From the NCBI RefSeq assembly GCF_004360225.1, contig NZ_SNUA01000009.1, forward strand, positions 1 through 64,000: a stretch of 64,000 nt of DNA, read 5' to 3'. The notes under the pieces were generated by a model that ran no database searches, was not told the DNA's origin, and worked only from the letters and a program-made list of their open reading frames with translations. This DNA comes from Alcanivorax sp. 24. Its GTDB lineage: Bacteria > Pseudomonadota > Gammaproteobacteria > Pseudomonadales > Alcanivoracaceae. Of the stretch, positions 17,239 to 26,204 are shown piece after piece. Position numbers and translations under genes: made by a program. Numbering within the stretch: position 1 is the stretch's first letter; the number at the start of each line of letters is the position of its first letter.

Positions 17239-18093
17239 ATGCAAGACCAAAAGCAACGTTTTCTCTTCCCGGACTCCGACATCCGTGGCGAACTGATCCG
17301 CCTGGAAAGCAGTCTGGCGTCGATCACCGGCAACCGGGACTACCCGCTGGTGGTGCAGAGCCTGATCAGCGAGGCGGTGGTGGCCGTGGCCCTGCTCGCC
17401 AGCACCCTCAAATTCAAGGGCCGCCTGGCTCTGCAGGCCCAGGGCAAGGGACCGCTGTCGCTGCTGATGGCGGAATGCAGCGACGACGGCAAGGTGCGCG
17501 CACTGGCCCGCCACGCGGAATCCCTGCCGACGGACCGCGCCAACCTGCCGGCGCTGCTGGGCGAGGGCACCATGGTGATCACCATAAGTCCGGAGCAGGG
17601 CCGCCAGTATCAGGGCATCGTCCCTCTGGAAGGGCCGGACCTGGCTACCTGCCTGGAAGGGTATTTCCGGCAATCCGAACAGCTGCCCACCCGCCTGTGG
17701 CTGGCGGCGGGCAACGGCCGTGCCGCCGGCCTGATGCTGCAACGCCTGCCCAATCAGGTCGCCGAGGCCGACCACAACGCCATCACCTGGGAACACCTGG
17801 AAACACTGGCCAGCACACTAAGCGGCGAGGAACTGTTGGACCTGGACACCACCACCGTGCTGCACCGGCTGTTCCACGACACCCCGCCGCAGCTGCCGCC
17901 GGCCCAGCCGCTGGCGTTCGGCTGCACCTGCTCCCGCGAGCGCACCCAGCGGGCGCTGGTTTCCCTGGGCAAGGAAGAACTGCAGGCGATCCTGGACGAG
18001 CAGGGGGAGGCCACCCTGACCTGCGACTTCTGCGGCCATCAGGAACACTTCGATGCGGTGGATTTGGCGGAGCTGATTCACAAAGAAACATAA
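17239..18093 (+). CDS. hslO: Redox-regulated chaperone Hsp33
   Basis: The 284-residue cytoplasmic holdase is activated by oxidation and unfolding. Near the C-terminus it carries the zinc-binding cysteines GCTCSRE and CDFCGH (CxC and CxxC), which form disulfides on oxidative stress. The ATG at 17239 has AGGAAAA upstream. It is the third gene of the conserved block and is followed by a 319-bp leader region before pckA. Confidence 0.95.
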   Translation: MQDQKQRFLFPDSDIRGELIRLESSLASITGNRDYPLVVQSLISEAVVAVALLASTLKFKGRLALQAQGKGPLSLLMAECSDDGKVRALARHAESLPTDRANLPALLGEGTMVITISPEQGRQYQGIVPLEGPDLATCLEGYFRQSEQLPTRLWLAAGNGRAAGLMLQRLPNQVAEADHNAITWEHLETLASTLSGEELLDLDTTTVLHRLFHDTPPQLPPAQPLAFGCTCSRERTQRALVSLGKEELQAILDEQGEATLTCDFCGHQEHFDAVDLAELIHKET

Positions 18094-18144
18094 AACCGTG
18101 GCAACGGACCCCGGCGCGGCGTCGCCACCTTTTGGCTTTTCTGG

Positions 18145-18412
18145 CATAATCGCGCCCCTGTCGGGCTTCCCGAAGCCATCCACCCGGTTGCTTCCTTGGG
18201 CCCGTGCAGTCGCCGTCCGGCTACCCTTGGCCTGTTTTTCCGGGTCCGGAAACGGCGAAAGGTGGGAAACACCACCGGTTCAGGTCTTGCCCCGAAAGGG
18301 CACGAGACCGGCACTGTCACCCGCAATGCGAACTAGGGGGCTTTGCTACCTTGAACGCGGTTTCGGCCGCCGAGTACAAGCCCGCAGCTCGGCCACAAGC
18401 CCAGGAAAAACC
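18145..18412 (+). promoter_or_regulatory. Putative promoter and structured leader of pckA
   Basis: The gap between hslO and pckA is 319 bp, long for this block. An extended -10-like TGGCATAAT lies at 18142-18150. Downstream are GC-rich hairpins: CCGGT...GCCC-CGAAAG-GGGC...ACCGG (about 18272-18315) and a later CGGTTTCGGCCG. A stretch CACTGTCACCCGCAATGCG superficially recalls part of a cobalamin riboswitch, but the rest of that consensus is missing. A cis-acting RNA controlling pckA is possible; identity unknown. Confidence 0.4.
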
Positions 18413-19957
18413 ATGACCGATCCCATTATTTACAACGATTTGAGCCCGGCCCAACTGGTGGAGCTGGCGATTCAGCGCAACGAAGGCCAATTGGCCGCCA
18501 ACGGGTCCCTGGTGGTGGAAACCGGTCACCGTACCGGCCGCTCCCCGATGGACCGTTTCATCGTCGACGAACCCTCCACCAGTGAGCAGATCCACTGGGG
18601 TCCGGTGAACCGCCCGTTCCCGGTGGACAAGTTCGACGCCCTCTGGGATCGGGTGGCGTCTTTCGTTACCGAAAGTGACAGCTTTGTTTCCCATCTTCAC
18701 GTTGGCGCCGCCGAAGAGCACTACCTGCCGGTGAAGGTCACCGCCCAGACCGCCTGGCACAATCTGTTCGCCAACACCCTGTTCATCCGCCCGGACACCT
18801 ACAATCCGGCCGGCAAGGCCCAATGGCAGATCCTGCACGCGGTGGACTTCCAGTGTGATCCGGAACGCGACGGCACCAACTCCGACGGTTGCGTGATCCT
18901 CAACTTCGCCCAACGCAAAGTGCTGATCGCCGGCATGCGCTACGCCGGTGAAATGAAGAAAGCCATGTTCTCGGTACAGAACTTCCTGCTGCCGGCCAAG
19001 GACGTGCTGCCGATGCACTGCTCCGCCAACGTTGGTGAAAGCGGCGATGTGGCCCTGTTCTTCGGCCTCTCCGGCACCGGCAAGACCACCCTGTCCGCGG
19101 ACCCGGCCCGCTACCTGATCGGCGACGATGAGCACGGCTGGGGCAAAGGCGTTGTGTTCAACATCGAAGGCGGCTGCTATGCCAAGTGCATCGACCTGAG
19201 CCAGAAGAACGAGCCGGTGATCTGGGACGCGATCAAATTCGGCGCGGTGCTGGAAAACGTCATCATCAACGACGAAACCCGCCTGCCAGACTACAGCGAT
19301 GTGTCCCTGACCCAGAACACCCGCGCCGCCTACCCGCTGGAAAACATCGAGAAGCGGGTACCGCAGAACCGCGCCGGCGAACCCAAGCATGTGATCTTCC
19401 TGACCTGCGACCTGACCGGCGTGCTGCCGCCGGTGTCCTGCCTGAGCAAGGAAGCCGCCGCCTACCACTTCCTGAGCGGCTACACCGCTCTGGTCGGCTC
19501 CACCGAAATGGGTTCCGAGCCCGGCATCAAGAGCACTTTCTCCACCTGCTTCGGTGCCCCGTTCTTCCCGCGCCGCGCCGGTGAATACGCCGAGCTGCTG
19601 ATCAAGCGCATGGAAGAGTTCGGCTCCAAGGTGTTCCTGGTCAACACCGGCTGGACCGGCGGCCCCTACGGCCAGGGCGATCGTTTCAGCATCCCCACTA
19701 CCCGTGGCGTGGTCAATGCCATCCTCAGCGGTGCCCTGGACGACACGGAAACCGAACACCTGGACATCATCAACCTGGATGTGCCGAAGACCGTGCCCGG
19801 TGTGGACGACAGCCTGCTGCAACCGAAAAACACCTGGGCCAAGCCGGAAGAGTACGACGCCAAAGCCCGTGATCTGGCACGGCAGTTCGAGAAGAACTTC
19901 GCCGAGAAATACGCGGACGTGTCCGAAGAAATCCACGCCGCCGGCCCCAAGGCCTGA
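18413..19957 (+). CDS. pckA: Phosphoenolpyruvate carboxykinase (ATP)
   Basis: The 514-residue enzyme decarboxylates and phosphorylates oxaloacetate to PEP, the first step of gluconeogenesis. It suits an organism that grows on acids, amines or alkanes. The P-loop GLSGTGKTT is at 218-226 and the kinase-2 motif LIGDDEHGW at 236-244. Substrate-binding RSPMDRF lies near 43-49. ATG 18413 has AGGAAAA upstream. In E. coli envZ lies immediately downstream and convergent; here envZ is 40 kb away. A strong terminator follows. Confidence 0.96.
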   Translation: MTDPIIYNDLSPAQLVELAIQRNEGQLAANGSLVVETGHRTGRSPMDRFIVDEPSTSEQIHWGPVNRPFPVDKFDALWDRVASFVTESDSFVSHLHVGAAEEHYLPVKVTAQTAWHNLFANTLFIRPDTYNPAGKAQWQILHAVDFQCDPERDGTNSDGCVILNFAQRKVLIAGMRYAGEMKKAMFSVQNFLLPAKDVLPMHCSANVGESGDVALFFGLSGTGKTTLSADPARYLIGDDEHGWGKGVVFNIEGGCYAKCIDLSQKNEPVIWDAIKFGAVLENVIINDETRLPDYSDVSLTQNTRAAYPLENIEKRVPQNRAGEPKHVIFLTCDLTGVLPPVSCLSKEAAAYHFLSGYTALVGSTEMGSEPGIKSTFSTCFGAPFFPRRAGEYAELLIKRMEEFGSKVFLVNTGWTGGPYGQGDRFSIPTTRGVVNAILSGALDDTETEHLDIINLDVPKTVPGVDDSLLQPKNTWAKPEEYDAKARDLARQFEKNFAEKYADVSEEIHAAGPKA

Positions 19958-19998
19958 TCCGCTGATCAGCCTCTGGTAGTAAAAAGGTGGCCACAAAA

Positions 19999-20020
19999 AG
20001 CCCGCTTCGGCGGGTTTTTT
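19999..20020 (+). terminator. Rho-independent terminator of pckA
   Basis: CCCGC-TTCG-GCGGG (20000-20013) is followed by seven Ts and preceded by five As. It is a textbook terminator with a UUCG tetraloop, 42 bp past the pckA stop. Confidence 0.92.
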
Positions 20021-20077
20021 TGTGGGTCTGACCCGCCCTGAACAGAGTTGGCCCAGAAGACGCCACGAGGCCGCTGT

Positions 20078-20139
20078 GGGAGTTTGCTCGCAAGCGAACG
20101 GGCTTCAGGGCTCCAACGTTCGCTTGCGAGCAAACTCCC
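20078..20139. repeat. REP/BIME palindrome downstream of pckA
   Basis: Perfect 23-bp arms lie at 20078-20100 and 20117-20139 (core GGGAGTTTGCTCGCAAGCG) with a 16-base loop. It belongs to the same GTGGGA...GCAAGCGAA family seen at other junctions. It occupies the 390-bp gap between pckA and the AraC gene; the rest of that gap (20165-20347) is probably the AraC promoter region. Confidence 0.85.
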
Positions 20140-20347
20140 CATGGCCGCGTTGTAGCCCCCTCCTCCCTCTGCCTGATTGCCCCGATTCATTAATTTGTTA
20201 TATTTCCCTAAAAGTCCAACAACCCAAAGCGAAAAGGCCCTCTTGGCACGGCGCTTGCTGCGCCGGTAGCCGCATTAGCGGAAGCGTCATCACAACAAGA
20301 CAGCGACCGTTCTCTCCTTTTCGCCAACGCCTACGCGGAGGGTCCCG

Positions 20348-21301
20348 ATGGAACCCGCAACCAGCACCAGCCATCTTGTGGAAACCCGCACCCTGCGGGG
20401 GTTTCAGCCGTGGCGGCAGTTCGTCAACGACAACTTTCCCTGGCTCAGCATCGCCTCGCCCCGGGATGATGACTTCCATGCCCGGGTGCGCCTGACCAGT
20501 CTCGGCGAGCGCTCGGTGGCGGTGATCCGTGCCGACCAGTGCCAGCTCACCCGCACCGATTACGCCATCAAACAGGCGGAAACCGGCTATCTCAAGGTCA
20601 TGTGGCAGCAGGCCGGGCGCATGCGGGTGGAGCAGGATGGCCACCACGCGGTGCTGTGTCCCGGCGATATCACCGTGTGCGATACCAGCCGCCCCTATCG
20701 GTTGGAGAAAGATCACCAGGCGCAATTGGCGGTGCTGACCCTGCCCTACCATGCGGTGCCCGGCTGGCACCAGATCAGTGACCGTCTCTGCGGCCGTTCG
20801 TTGAGTGATCGCACCACCGCCCGCGCGGCCCTGGCCGCCCTGCTGGCGTTACTGGACCGACCCGGCGATGGCGATAGCGCCCAGACTATCTTCCAGGCGG
20901 TGCAGTTGATGCTGTCCGCCCTGATCCATTGTTCCGTCAGGCCGGCAAATCAAACCCCGCACACCCTGCGATTGGATACCGCCCATCAACACGTGCTCGC
21001 CCATATCGACGACCCGCATTTGAGCCCGGACGAACTGGCCGACGCGCTGCATGTGTCCCGGCGCGCGCTGTATCGGCTGTTTCAGGAACATCAGGTCACC
21101 CCCGGGCGCTTTATCCGCCAGGTGCGTCTGGACGCGGTGCGTGACGCGCTCGCCCTGCCCGACAACGACCATCGCAGCATTCTGGAAGTGGCTCTGGATT
21201 ACGGCTTTACCGACAGCGCGTCCTTCAGTCGCAGTTTCAAGGCCGCTTTCGCCATCAGCCCCAGCGACTGGCGTCTGCAGGCACGGGGCCGTCCCAACTG
21301 A
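20348..21301 (+). CDS. AraC-family regulator (FeaR-like), likely activator of the amine dehydrogenase operon
   Basis: The 317-residue protein has an N-terminal AraC-binding-like domain (about 20-200) and a C-terminal double helix-turn-helix (about 215-310; LSPDELADALHVSRRALYRL, then DYGFTDSASFSRSFKAAFAISP). FeaR, the E. coli activator of phenylethylamine catabolism, has the same architecture. ATG 20348 has GGAGGG upstream. It lies 1.5 kb upstream of the amine dehydrogenase operon, separated by two unrelated genes. The regulatory role is inferred from family and position. Confidence 0.87.
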   Translation: MEPATSTSHLVETRTLRGFQPWRQFVNDNFPWLSIASPRDDDFHARVRLTSLGERSVAVIRADQCQLTRTDYAIKQAETGYLKVMWQQAGRMRVEQDGHHAVLCPGDITVCDTSRPYRLEKDHQAQLAVLTLPYHAVPGWHQISDRLCGRSLSDRTTARAALAALLALLDRPGDGDSAQTIFQAVQLMLSALIHCSVRPANQTPHTLRLDTAHQHVLAHIDDPHLSPDELADALHVSRRALYRLFQEHQVTPGRFIRQVRLDAVRDALALPDNDHRSILEVALDYGFTDSASFSRSFKAAFAISPSDWRLQARGRPN

Positions 21302-21315
21302 TCCGGAGAACCGGG

Positions 21316-22110
21316 TCAATCATCTCTTTCTGAGAGCCCGGTGGCATGGAGGGTCAGGTCATAGTAGGCGGCCCTCTCACCGCTGACCTCCACCTGGTAG
21401 CGGCCCGGTGTCACACGGGTACGAACGCTATCCGTTTCATCATGGGCACGTGCCAGAATGCGCCGGCCATCGGCGGACAGAATCCGCAACGCCGGCATCG
21501 GCCCGGTCACGCCGAGCGTCGCTTCCAACAACACCTGGCGGTCGATTCTCACCAGATAGCGATGCGTCAGTACCGGTGCCTCCAACTGTTCGGTCACCAG
21601 GATCGGCTCCCGCGACAGACACCCCAGTTCCGCGCTCCAGATCTCCGGGGGCCGGCGCGATGGCGCCGTCATGAACACGGTGTAGGTGACCGGCTTGCGT
21701 TCCGGCGACGCCACCCACAAGGCATAACGTCCTGGCGCCAGGACACCTGCGAACCAGGCTCCTTCCTTCGGCTCCGGTCCCGTGGCCAGATCATAGCTGC
21801 CCGGTCCGCCCCAGATGTCCCCCATCTCCCGACTCAACCTGGCCGCCACCCTGTCTTCCACACCACCGACATTGATCTCGGCGGCGACCCAATCCGATAG
21901 CAGGAAATACACCGGCTCGGTGAATTCCGGCGCAGTCAGCCGCCCTTGGTACCGGTCCTGGCGGTCGCCGGCGAAATCCAGATAGACGCCCGGCGGACCA
22001 ATCTCGGTCGCCCAAGGCACCGCCGGCCACAACCACAGCAGCAATACCTGGAGAATGAGGCGGACAGGGGCGGCGGCATCGCTTTCCATTTTATGTTTGA
22101 ATCCGTTCAT
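21316..22110 (-). CDS. Hypothetical secreted protein
   Basis: The 264-residue product has a hydrophobic signal segment (LILQVLLLWLWP, about residues 18-29) and a likely cleavage near PWA-TE. The mature part looks beta-rich, with a segment near the end (TRVTPGRYQVEVSGE) resembling prepeptidase C-terminal-like beta-sandwich sequences. I do not recognise a named family. The start at 22110 is weakly supported; ATG 22089 is an alternative. It is divergent from the next gene. Confidence 0.6.
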   Translation of the reverse strand: MNGFKHKMESDAAAPVRLILQVLLLWLWPAVPWATEIGPPGVYLDFAGDRQDRYQGRLTAPEFTEPVYFLLSDWVAAEINVGGVEDRVAARLSREMGDIWGGPGSYDLATGPEPKEGAWFAGVLAPGRYALWVASPERKPVTYTVFMTAPSRRPPEIWSAELGCLSREPILVTEQLEAPVLTHRYLVRIDRQVLLEATLGVTGPMPALRILSADGRRILARAHDETDSVRTRVTPGRYQVEVSGERAAYYDLTLHATGLSERDD

Positions 22111-22129
22111 GGACGCTTACCGGCGAAAT

Positions 22130-22666
22130 ATGGACATGGCAACATCCTACTACCTGAAGCGCTATCCCACCGCCATCTCGGGCAGCATTTTCACTTTCAT
22201 GGGCTTACTGCCGGTCTGGATCTGCCTGGGCACGGGTGAATCGCTGAAGGACAGCGTCCTTTTCTATCTGACCTCGCTGGTCAGCTTTCCCGGCGTCATC
22301 ATGGCGGGTATGTCCTTGCTGTTTCTGATCCTCGGCTTGGCATTGCTGTGGCGTACCGGCCGGGTTATCCGTTGCCGACTGGACGATCACGGGGTCCACT
22401 ACGTCCCTCTGGCGCCGCTGCCCGACCGGCCGGCCCTGTTCGGGGACATCCTCGGAGCTCTGTTCGGTACGACTCTGCGCCCACGGCTGGCCCTCATTCC
22501 CTATGAGGACATCGCCGATGTTCAGGTGCGCGGCGACCGCCGCAAAGGCTTCAATCTCTACATTCAACGCAAGAGCAGCGGACTGCCTGAGCACCTGCAG
22601 ACGCTCACCACGCTCAGCCAGCCCCAGCTTCTCGACATTCAGCAGCGGGTGCGCGCCCGCCTCTAA
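22130..22666 (+). CDS. Small membrane protein of unknown function
   Basis: The 178-residue product starts at ATG 22130 (22109 and 22136 are alternatives). It has two transmembrane segments (about 18-35 and 45-73) and a cytoplasmic tail. Residues 120-170 (IPYEDIADVQV and following) look like a PH-like domain. I do not recognise a specific family. A perfect 8-bp stem with a two-base loop (CTAAGAGC/GCTCTTAG, 22663-22680) overlaps its stop codon. Confidence 0.55.
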   Translation: MDMATSYYLKRYPTAISGSIFTFMGLLPVWICLGTGESLKDSVLFYLTSLVSFPGVIMAGMSLLFLILGLALLWRTGRVIRCRLDDHGVHYVPLAPLPDRPALFGDILGALFGTTLRPRLALIPYEDIADVQVRGDRRKGFNLYIQRKSSGLPEHLQTLTTLSQPQLLDIQQRVRARL

Positions 22667-22682
22667 GAGCCTGCTCTTAGTC

Positions 22683-22708
22683 TTGGCAAGAATAGCCAAC
22701 GGGTTGGC
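22683..22708. promoter_or_regulatory. Candidate operator upstream of amine dehydrogenase operon
   Basis: TTGGC (22683-22687) and GCCAA (22695-22699) form an inverted repeat, followed by a third TTGGC (22704-22708). The spacing between the two TTGGC copies is 21 bp, two helical turns, as often seen for AraC-type direct repeats. It lies about 90-110 bp upstream of the operon start. Binding by the 20348 regulator is inference. Confidence 0.4.
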
Positions 22709-22794
22709 ACCCATTCTCAAGCTTCCCCTTCCCTGACCGGCGCAGACTGAAGGCAGTGTTCCATGCCATCGATAACCAAAAACAGGGAATCACC

Positions 22795-23937
22795 ATGCCT
22801 TTGTCCAAATTTGCCGCCGGCCTGCTGGCGCTGGGATCCGCGCTGATCCCACCGTCCTTGTACGCGGCGCTGCCGACCGAAACCGTCGGCCAGGCCGAAC
22901 TGCCTTTCCCTCCCAGTCCTCATCGCAGTTATCTGATCGACTTCGAGTTCGACAACATGGTCGCCACCCGGGTGGTGGTGGTGGATCCGGACCGACAAAA
23001 AGTGCTGGGCATGCTCAGTACCGGCGGCGCGGCGCCGGCGGTGCTGGCCCACGATCAGAAGACGGTCTACACCGCCGATATCTTTTTCAGCCGCTATGTG
23101 CGCGGCACCCGCACCGATGTGTTGACCGCCTGGGATACCCGCACGCTGTCCCCCTCCTGGGAAGTGGAAATCCCGGCCAAACGCGCCTCCACGCTGACCG
23201 AGAAGTACGCGCTGTCGATGAGCGGCGATGACCGCTTTGTTTACGTTTACAACTTCACGCCCTCACAAACCATTACCGTGGTCGATACCCAGGCCCGAAA
23301 AGTGGCCAGCGAGGTCAACATCAACGGCTGCATTCTCGCTTACCCGATTGGTGACCGGCGTTTCGCCTCCCTGTGCGGCAGCGGCGATCTGCAAGTCACC
23401 ACCCTGGATGACAACGGCAAGGTCAGTGATCGCACCACCAGCAAATTCTTCGACCCGGAACAGGAAAAGCTGGTGGAAAGGGCCATCCATCTGGGCGACA
23501 CCTTCTATTTCGTTACCACCGAGGGTGTGATTCACGGTGTCGATTTCTCCGGCGCCAAACCCAGGATCCTGCCCACCTGGTCCCTGACCACCGAACAGGA
23601 AAAGAAAGACGGCTGGGCCCCCGGCGGCTGGCAGTTGATGGCCATAGCCCCGCGACTGAATCGTCTTTACGTGCTGATGCACCCCGACCATGAGCGGCAC
23701 AAGTGGGAAGACCCGAGCACCATCATCTGGGCGTTCGATCTGAAAACTCACAAGAAGGTCGGCACGCTGGAAGCGCCGAATCTGATCTGGAGCCTCAACG
23801 CCACCAACGATGACGCCCCGCTGCTGCTGGGCACCAACATCGAGGGCGGCCTGGAGACCTTTGATCTGAAAACCGGCAAGCACCTTCACACCATGGAAGG
23901 CGTCAGCAAGACCCCAACGCTGATCCTCAATCACTGA
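22795..23937 (+). CDS. aauB: Aralkylamine dehydrogenase large (heavy) subunit
   Basis: The 380-residue periplasmic beta-propeller subunit of a TTQ amine dehydrogenase has a signal peptide (cleavage near SLYA-ALP). The motifs HRSYLIDFEFDNMVATRVVV and GWAPGGWQL are typical of the MADH/AADH heavy chain. The ATG at 22795 has AGGGA upstream. It starts the run large subunit-MauE-MauD-light chain, the standard order. The enzyme would be an alpha2beta2 complex that deaminates primary amines to aldehydes. An aromatic-amine (AADH) assignment is favoured by the adjacent phenylacetaldehyde-type dehydrogenase and AraC regulator. Confidence 0.88.
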   Translation: MPLSKFAAGLLALGSALIPPSLYAALPTETVGQAELPFPPSPHRSYLIDFEFDNMVATRVVVVDPDRQKVLGMLSTGGAAPAVLAHDQKTVYTADIFFSRYVRGTRTDVLTAWDTRTLSPSWEVEIPAKRASTLTEKYALSMSGDDRFVYVYNFTPSQTITVVDTQARKVASEVNINGCILAYPIGDRRFASLCGSGDLQVTTLDDNGKVSDRTTSKFFDPEQEKLVERAIHLGDTFYFVTTEGVIHGVDFSGAKPRILPTWSLTTEQEKKDGWAPGGWQLMAIAPRLNRLYVLMHPDHERHKWEDPSTIIWAFDLKTHKKVGTLEAPNLIWSLNATNDDAPLLLGTNIEGGLETFDLKTGKHLHTMEGVSKTPTLILNH

Positions 23938-23951
23938 GTGGAGGAATAACC

Positions 23952-24491
23952 ATGACGCTGGATCCGATTATCAGCATCGCCGGCGCTCTGGCCCTGGCGG
24001 TGATCCTGGCCAGCGCGGCGCTGCATAAATGGCAGGCGCCGGCCTGGTTCGAACGCCAGTTGGATGCCTACCAGCTGTTGCCAACGAGCCTGACCACGGT
24101 AACCGCCCGCGCCCTGCCGGTTCTGGAAGGCGCGCTGGCCCTCGGCTTGCTGTTCCAGCCCAGCCGCGTCACCAGCGCCATTCTCGCCGCCGGCCTGCTC
24201 GCACTCTACGCCCTGGCCATGACCACCAATCTACTGCGCGGGCGCCACGATCTCGATTGCGGTTGCGCCGGCCCCAACAGTCAGCAACCCCTGCATCCGT
24301 TGCTGCTGATCCGCAATGGCTTGCTGATCGCCCTGGCGATACTGGCCGGCCTGCCCGTGGCCGAACGCACCCTGGGTTTATTCGACGGTTTCGTGGTGCT
24401 GGCCGCCGGCGCCGCGACCCTGCTGATTTACGCCGCGACCGATGCCCTCTTGGCAAATCGGCCGCGCCTGCTTGCTTTGACCGGAAGGTAA
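23952..24491 (+). CDS. mauE: MauE-family membrane protein for amine dehydrogenase light chain maturation
   Basis: The 179-residue protein has about four transmembrane segments and a DCGC motif (about residue 101) in a loop. MauE works with MauD to produce and stabilise the light chain, probably through disulfide transfer. It lies 14 bp after the large subunit with GGAGGAA as ribosome site, and six bases before mauD. Confidence 0.85.
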   Translation: MTLDPIISIAGALALAVILASAALHKWQAPAWFERQLDAYQLLPTSLTTVTARALPVLEGALALGLLFQPSRVTSAILAAGLLALYALAMTTNLLRGRHDLDCGCAGPNSQQPLHPLLLIRNGLLIALAILAGLPVAERTLGLFDGFVVLAAGAATLLIYAATDALLANRPRLLALTGR

Positions 24492-24497
24492 TACGCT

Positions 24498-25103
24498 ATG
24501 ACTGCTCTATTGATTTCCAACATTCTGCTCTGGTGTTTGCTGATTGCCCTGGCCCTCGTGGTGTTCAGTCTGATCCGTCAGATCGGCGTCCTGCATGGCC
24601 GTATCGCGCCCGCCGGCGCGCTGATGGTGGACAAGGGCGTGGCGGTGAATCAGCCCGCGCCCCAGGTTACCGCCGAGGATCTGTTGGGGCGTCCGGTGAA
24701 CTTTGGCTACGCCAACGATCACACTCAACTGCTGTTCTTCCTGTCGCCGACTTGCCCGATCTGCAAATCCCTGTTGCCGGCGCTGCGCGCCATCGACAAG
24801 GCCCGCGACGATCTGGAAGTGGTGTACATCAGCGACGGTGAGCCAGAACAGCAGAAAAAGCTGATCAAGGAATTCGGGCTGGAAAACTCGCGCTACGTGG
24901 TCAGCCCGCAGGTGGGGATGACCTATCAGATCGGCAAGCTGCCCTACGCGGTGATGATCGACCGTCAGGGCGTGCTCAAGGCCAAAGGGCTGGTGAACTC
25001 GCGGGAACACCTGGACAGCCTGTTCGAAACCGAGCACCTGGGCGCCGCCACGCTGCAGGAATACCTCAGCAAGCCATCTCCTTCCATGCATACGCCGTCC
25101 TGA
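24498..25103 (+). CDS. mauD: MauD-family thioredoxin-like protein
   Basis: The 201-residue protein has an N-terminal membrane anchor (residues 5-27) and a periplasmic thioredoxin fold with a CPIC active site (C86-C89). A cis-proline is likely in GKLPYAV. MauD is required for correct disulfide formation in the cysteine-rich light chain. GGAAGG precedes the ATG. It is tightly coupled to mauE and followed by the light-chain gene after 15 bp. Confidence 0.9.
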   Translation: MTALLISNILLWCLLIALALVVFSLIRQIGVLHGRIAPAGALMVDKGVAVNQPAPQVTAEDLLGRPVNFGYANDHTQLLFFLSPTCPICKSLLPALRAIDKARDDLEVVYISDGEPEQQKKLIKEFGLENSRYVVSPQVGMTYQIGKLPYAVMIDRQGVLKAKGLVNSREHLDSLFETEHLGAATLQEYLSKPSPSMHTPS

Positions 25104-25118
25104 GCCAGGAGTCCGACC

Positions 25119-25643
25119 ATGAAATTTCTCGACCGGTTTTTCGAACGCTCCAGCCGGCACGTGGCCAGCACCACGTCGCGGCGAAACTTTCTCTCCAAGC
25201 TGGGTTCCCTGATGGTGGTGGGCACCGCCATGCCGGTGCTGCTGCCCATCGACCGTACCGCCAAGGCACTGGCCGCGGAGTCGCCATCCGCTGGTGATCC
25301 GGGCGATCCCAACAGCTGCGACTATTGGCGTTACTGCTCCGTGGACGGCTTTCTGTGCAGCTGCTGCGGCGGCTCGGTAACCAGTTGTCCGCCGGGAACG
25401 GAAGTCTCCCAAGTCACCTGGATCGGCACCTGCCGCAACCCGGCGGACGGCCTGGACTACATCATCTCCTACAACGATTGCTGCGGTAAGCACAGCTGCG
25501 GCCAGTGCGCCTGCACCCGTAACGACAGTGAGGAGCCGATGTACCGGCCGTTCAACAACAACGACATCAACTGGTGCCTGGGCGCCAAGGCCAACGTCTA
25601 CAACTGCACCGTCGCCGTGATCCGCGGCGTGGCCACCGGTTGA
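25119..25643 (+). CDS. aauA: Aralkylamine dehydrogenase light subunit (TTQ-bearing)
   Basis: The 174-residue precursor has a Tat signal (SRRNFLSKLG, residues 20-29) and a mature domain with 14 cysteines. W101 (QVTWIGTC) and W152 (INWCLG) are 51 residues apart, exactly as the TTQ tryptophans in MADH (57/108) and AADH (109/160). D120 is 19 residues after W101, matching catalytic Asp128 of AADH, and T164 matches Thr172. All residues for TTQ formation and catalysis therefore look present. It is exported folded by Tat to the periplasm. Confidence 0.92.
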   Translation: MKFLDRFFERSSRHVASTTSRRNFLSKLGSLMVVGTAMPVLLPIDRTAKALAAESPSAGDPGDPNSCDYWRYCSVDGFLCSCCGGSVTSCPPGTEVSQVTWIGTCRNPADGLDYIISYNDCCGKHSCGQCACTRNDSEEPMYRPFNNNDINWCLGAKANVYNCTVAVIRGVATG

Positions 25644-25652
25644 GGGTCGGTC

Positions 25653-26186
25653 GTGAAGTCGCTGCCGCCACTATTACTGGTGTTCACTTGCCTGGCCGCG
25701 CCGGCCGGGCACGCGCGGGCGTTTCCCAACCCCGATCAGAAACCGGCCCCCGGCAATGAGCAGCCTCAGGTGCCGTTGTCACAAGCCGGATATCGCCCCG
25801 AAGTGAATTATCAGCTGCAGTGCGCGGGCTGCCATCTCCCCCAGGGGCAAGGCGCGCCCGCCAACGACGTTCCCAACATGATCGGCTTTGTCGGCAGCTT
25901 TCTACGCGTACCGGGGGGAAGGGAATTCCTGGTGCGTGTACCCGGCGTGGCTCAGGCGGCCTTGAACGACGAACAGTTGGCGGCACTGCTGAACTGGATT
26001 CTGCGCCGCGACGGCATCGCCGGTGACAGCACGCCGGCCGACGCCGAACCCTATAGCGCCGATGAGGTGGCGGCGATTCGCCACCGGATGATGGACAACA
26101 TCCCCGGCACCCGGTCCGGTCTGATCCACGCCATGCGCGAACAGGGCATCGACATCAACGACGGCATGCCCGCGCCAAAACCATAA
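25653..26186 (+). CDS. Periplasmic monohaem c-type cytochrome
   Basis: The 177-residue product has a signal peptide (cleavage near HARA-FPN) and one haem motif CAGCH (about residues 57-61). It lies nine bases after the light chain, starting at GTG 25653 with GAGGG upstream. It is the likely electron acceptor of the amine dehydrogenase, in the place where other clusters use azurin or amicyanin; this is inference from position. With one CxxCH it is not a dihaem MauG. Confidence 0.85.
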   Translation: MKSLPPLLLVFTCLAAPAGHARAFPNPDQKPAPGNEQPQVPLSQAGYRPEVNYQLQCAGCHLPQGQGAPANDVPNMIGFVGSFLRVPGGREFLVRVPGVAQAALNDEQLAALLNWILRRDGIAGDSTPADAEPYSADEVAAIRHRMMDNIPGTRSGLIHAMREQGIDINDGMPAPKP

Positions 26187-26204
26187 CAACAGAGGATCCG
26201 CATC

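Noticed and set aside
18270-18345. Cobalamin riboswitch before pckA
   Set aside because: Only a short stretch resembles the core; the B12 box and the usual order of conserved segments are absent.
18317-19996. Antisense frame of 559 residues opposite pckA
   Set aside because: pckA is unequivocal; the antisense product is a shadow.
22683-22794. Sigma-54 promoter before the amine dehydrogenase operon
   Set aside because: TTGGCAC occurs but the GG-N10-GC spacing is not met.
25653-26186. MauG-type dihaem maturation enzyme
   Set aside because: Only one CxxCH motif is present and the protein is too short.
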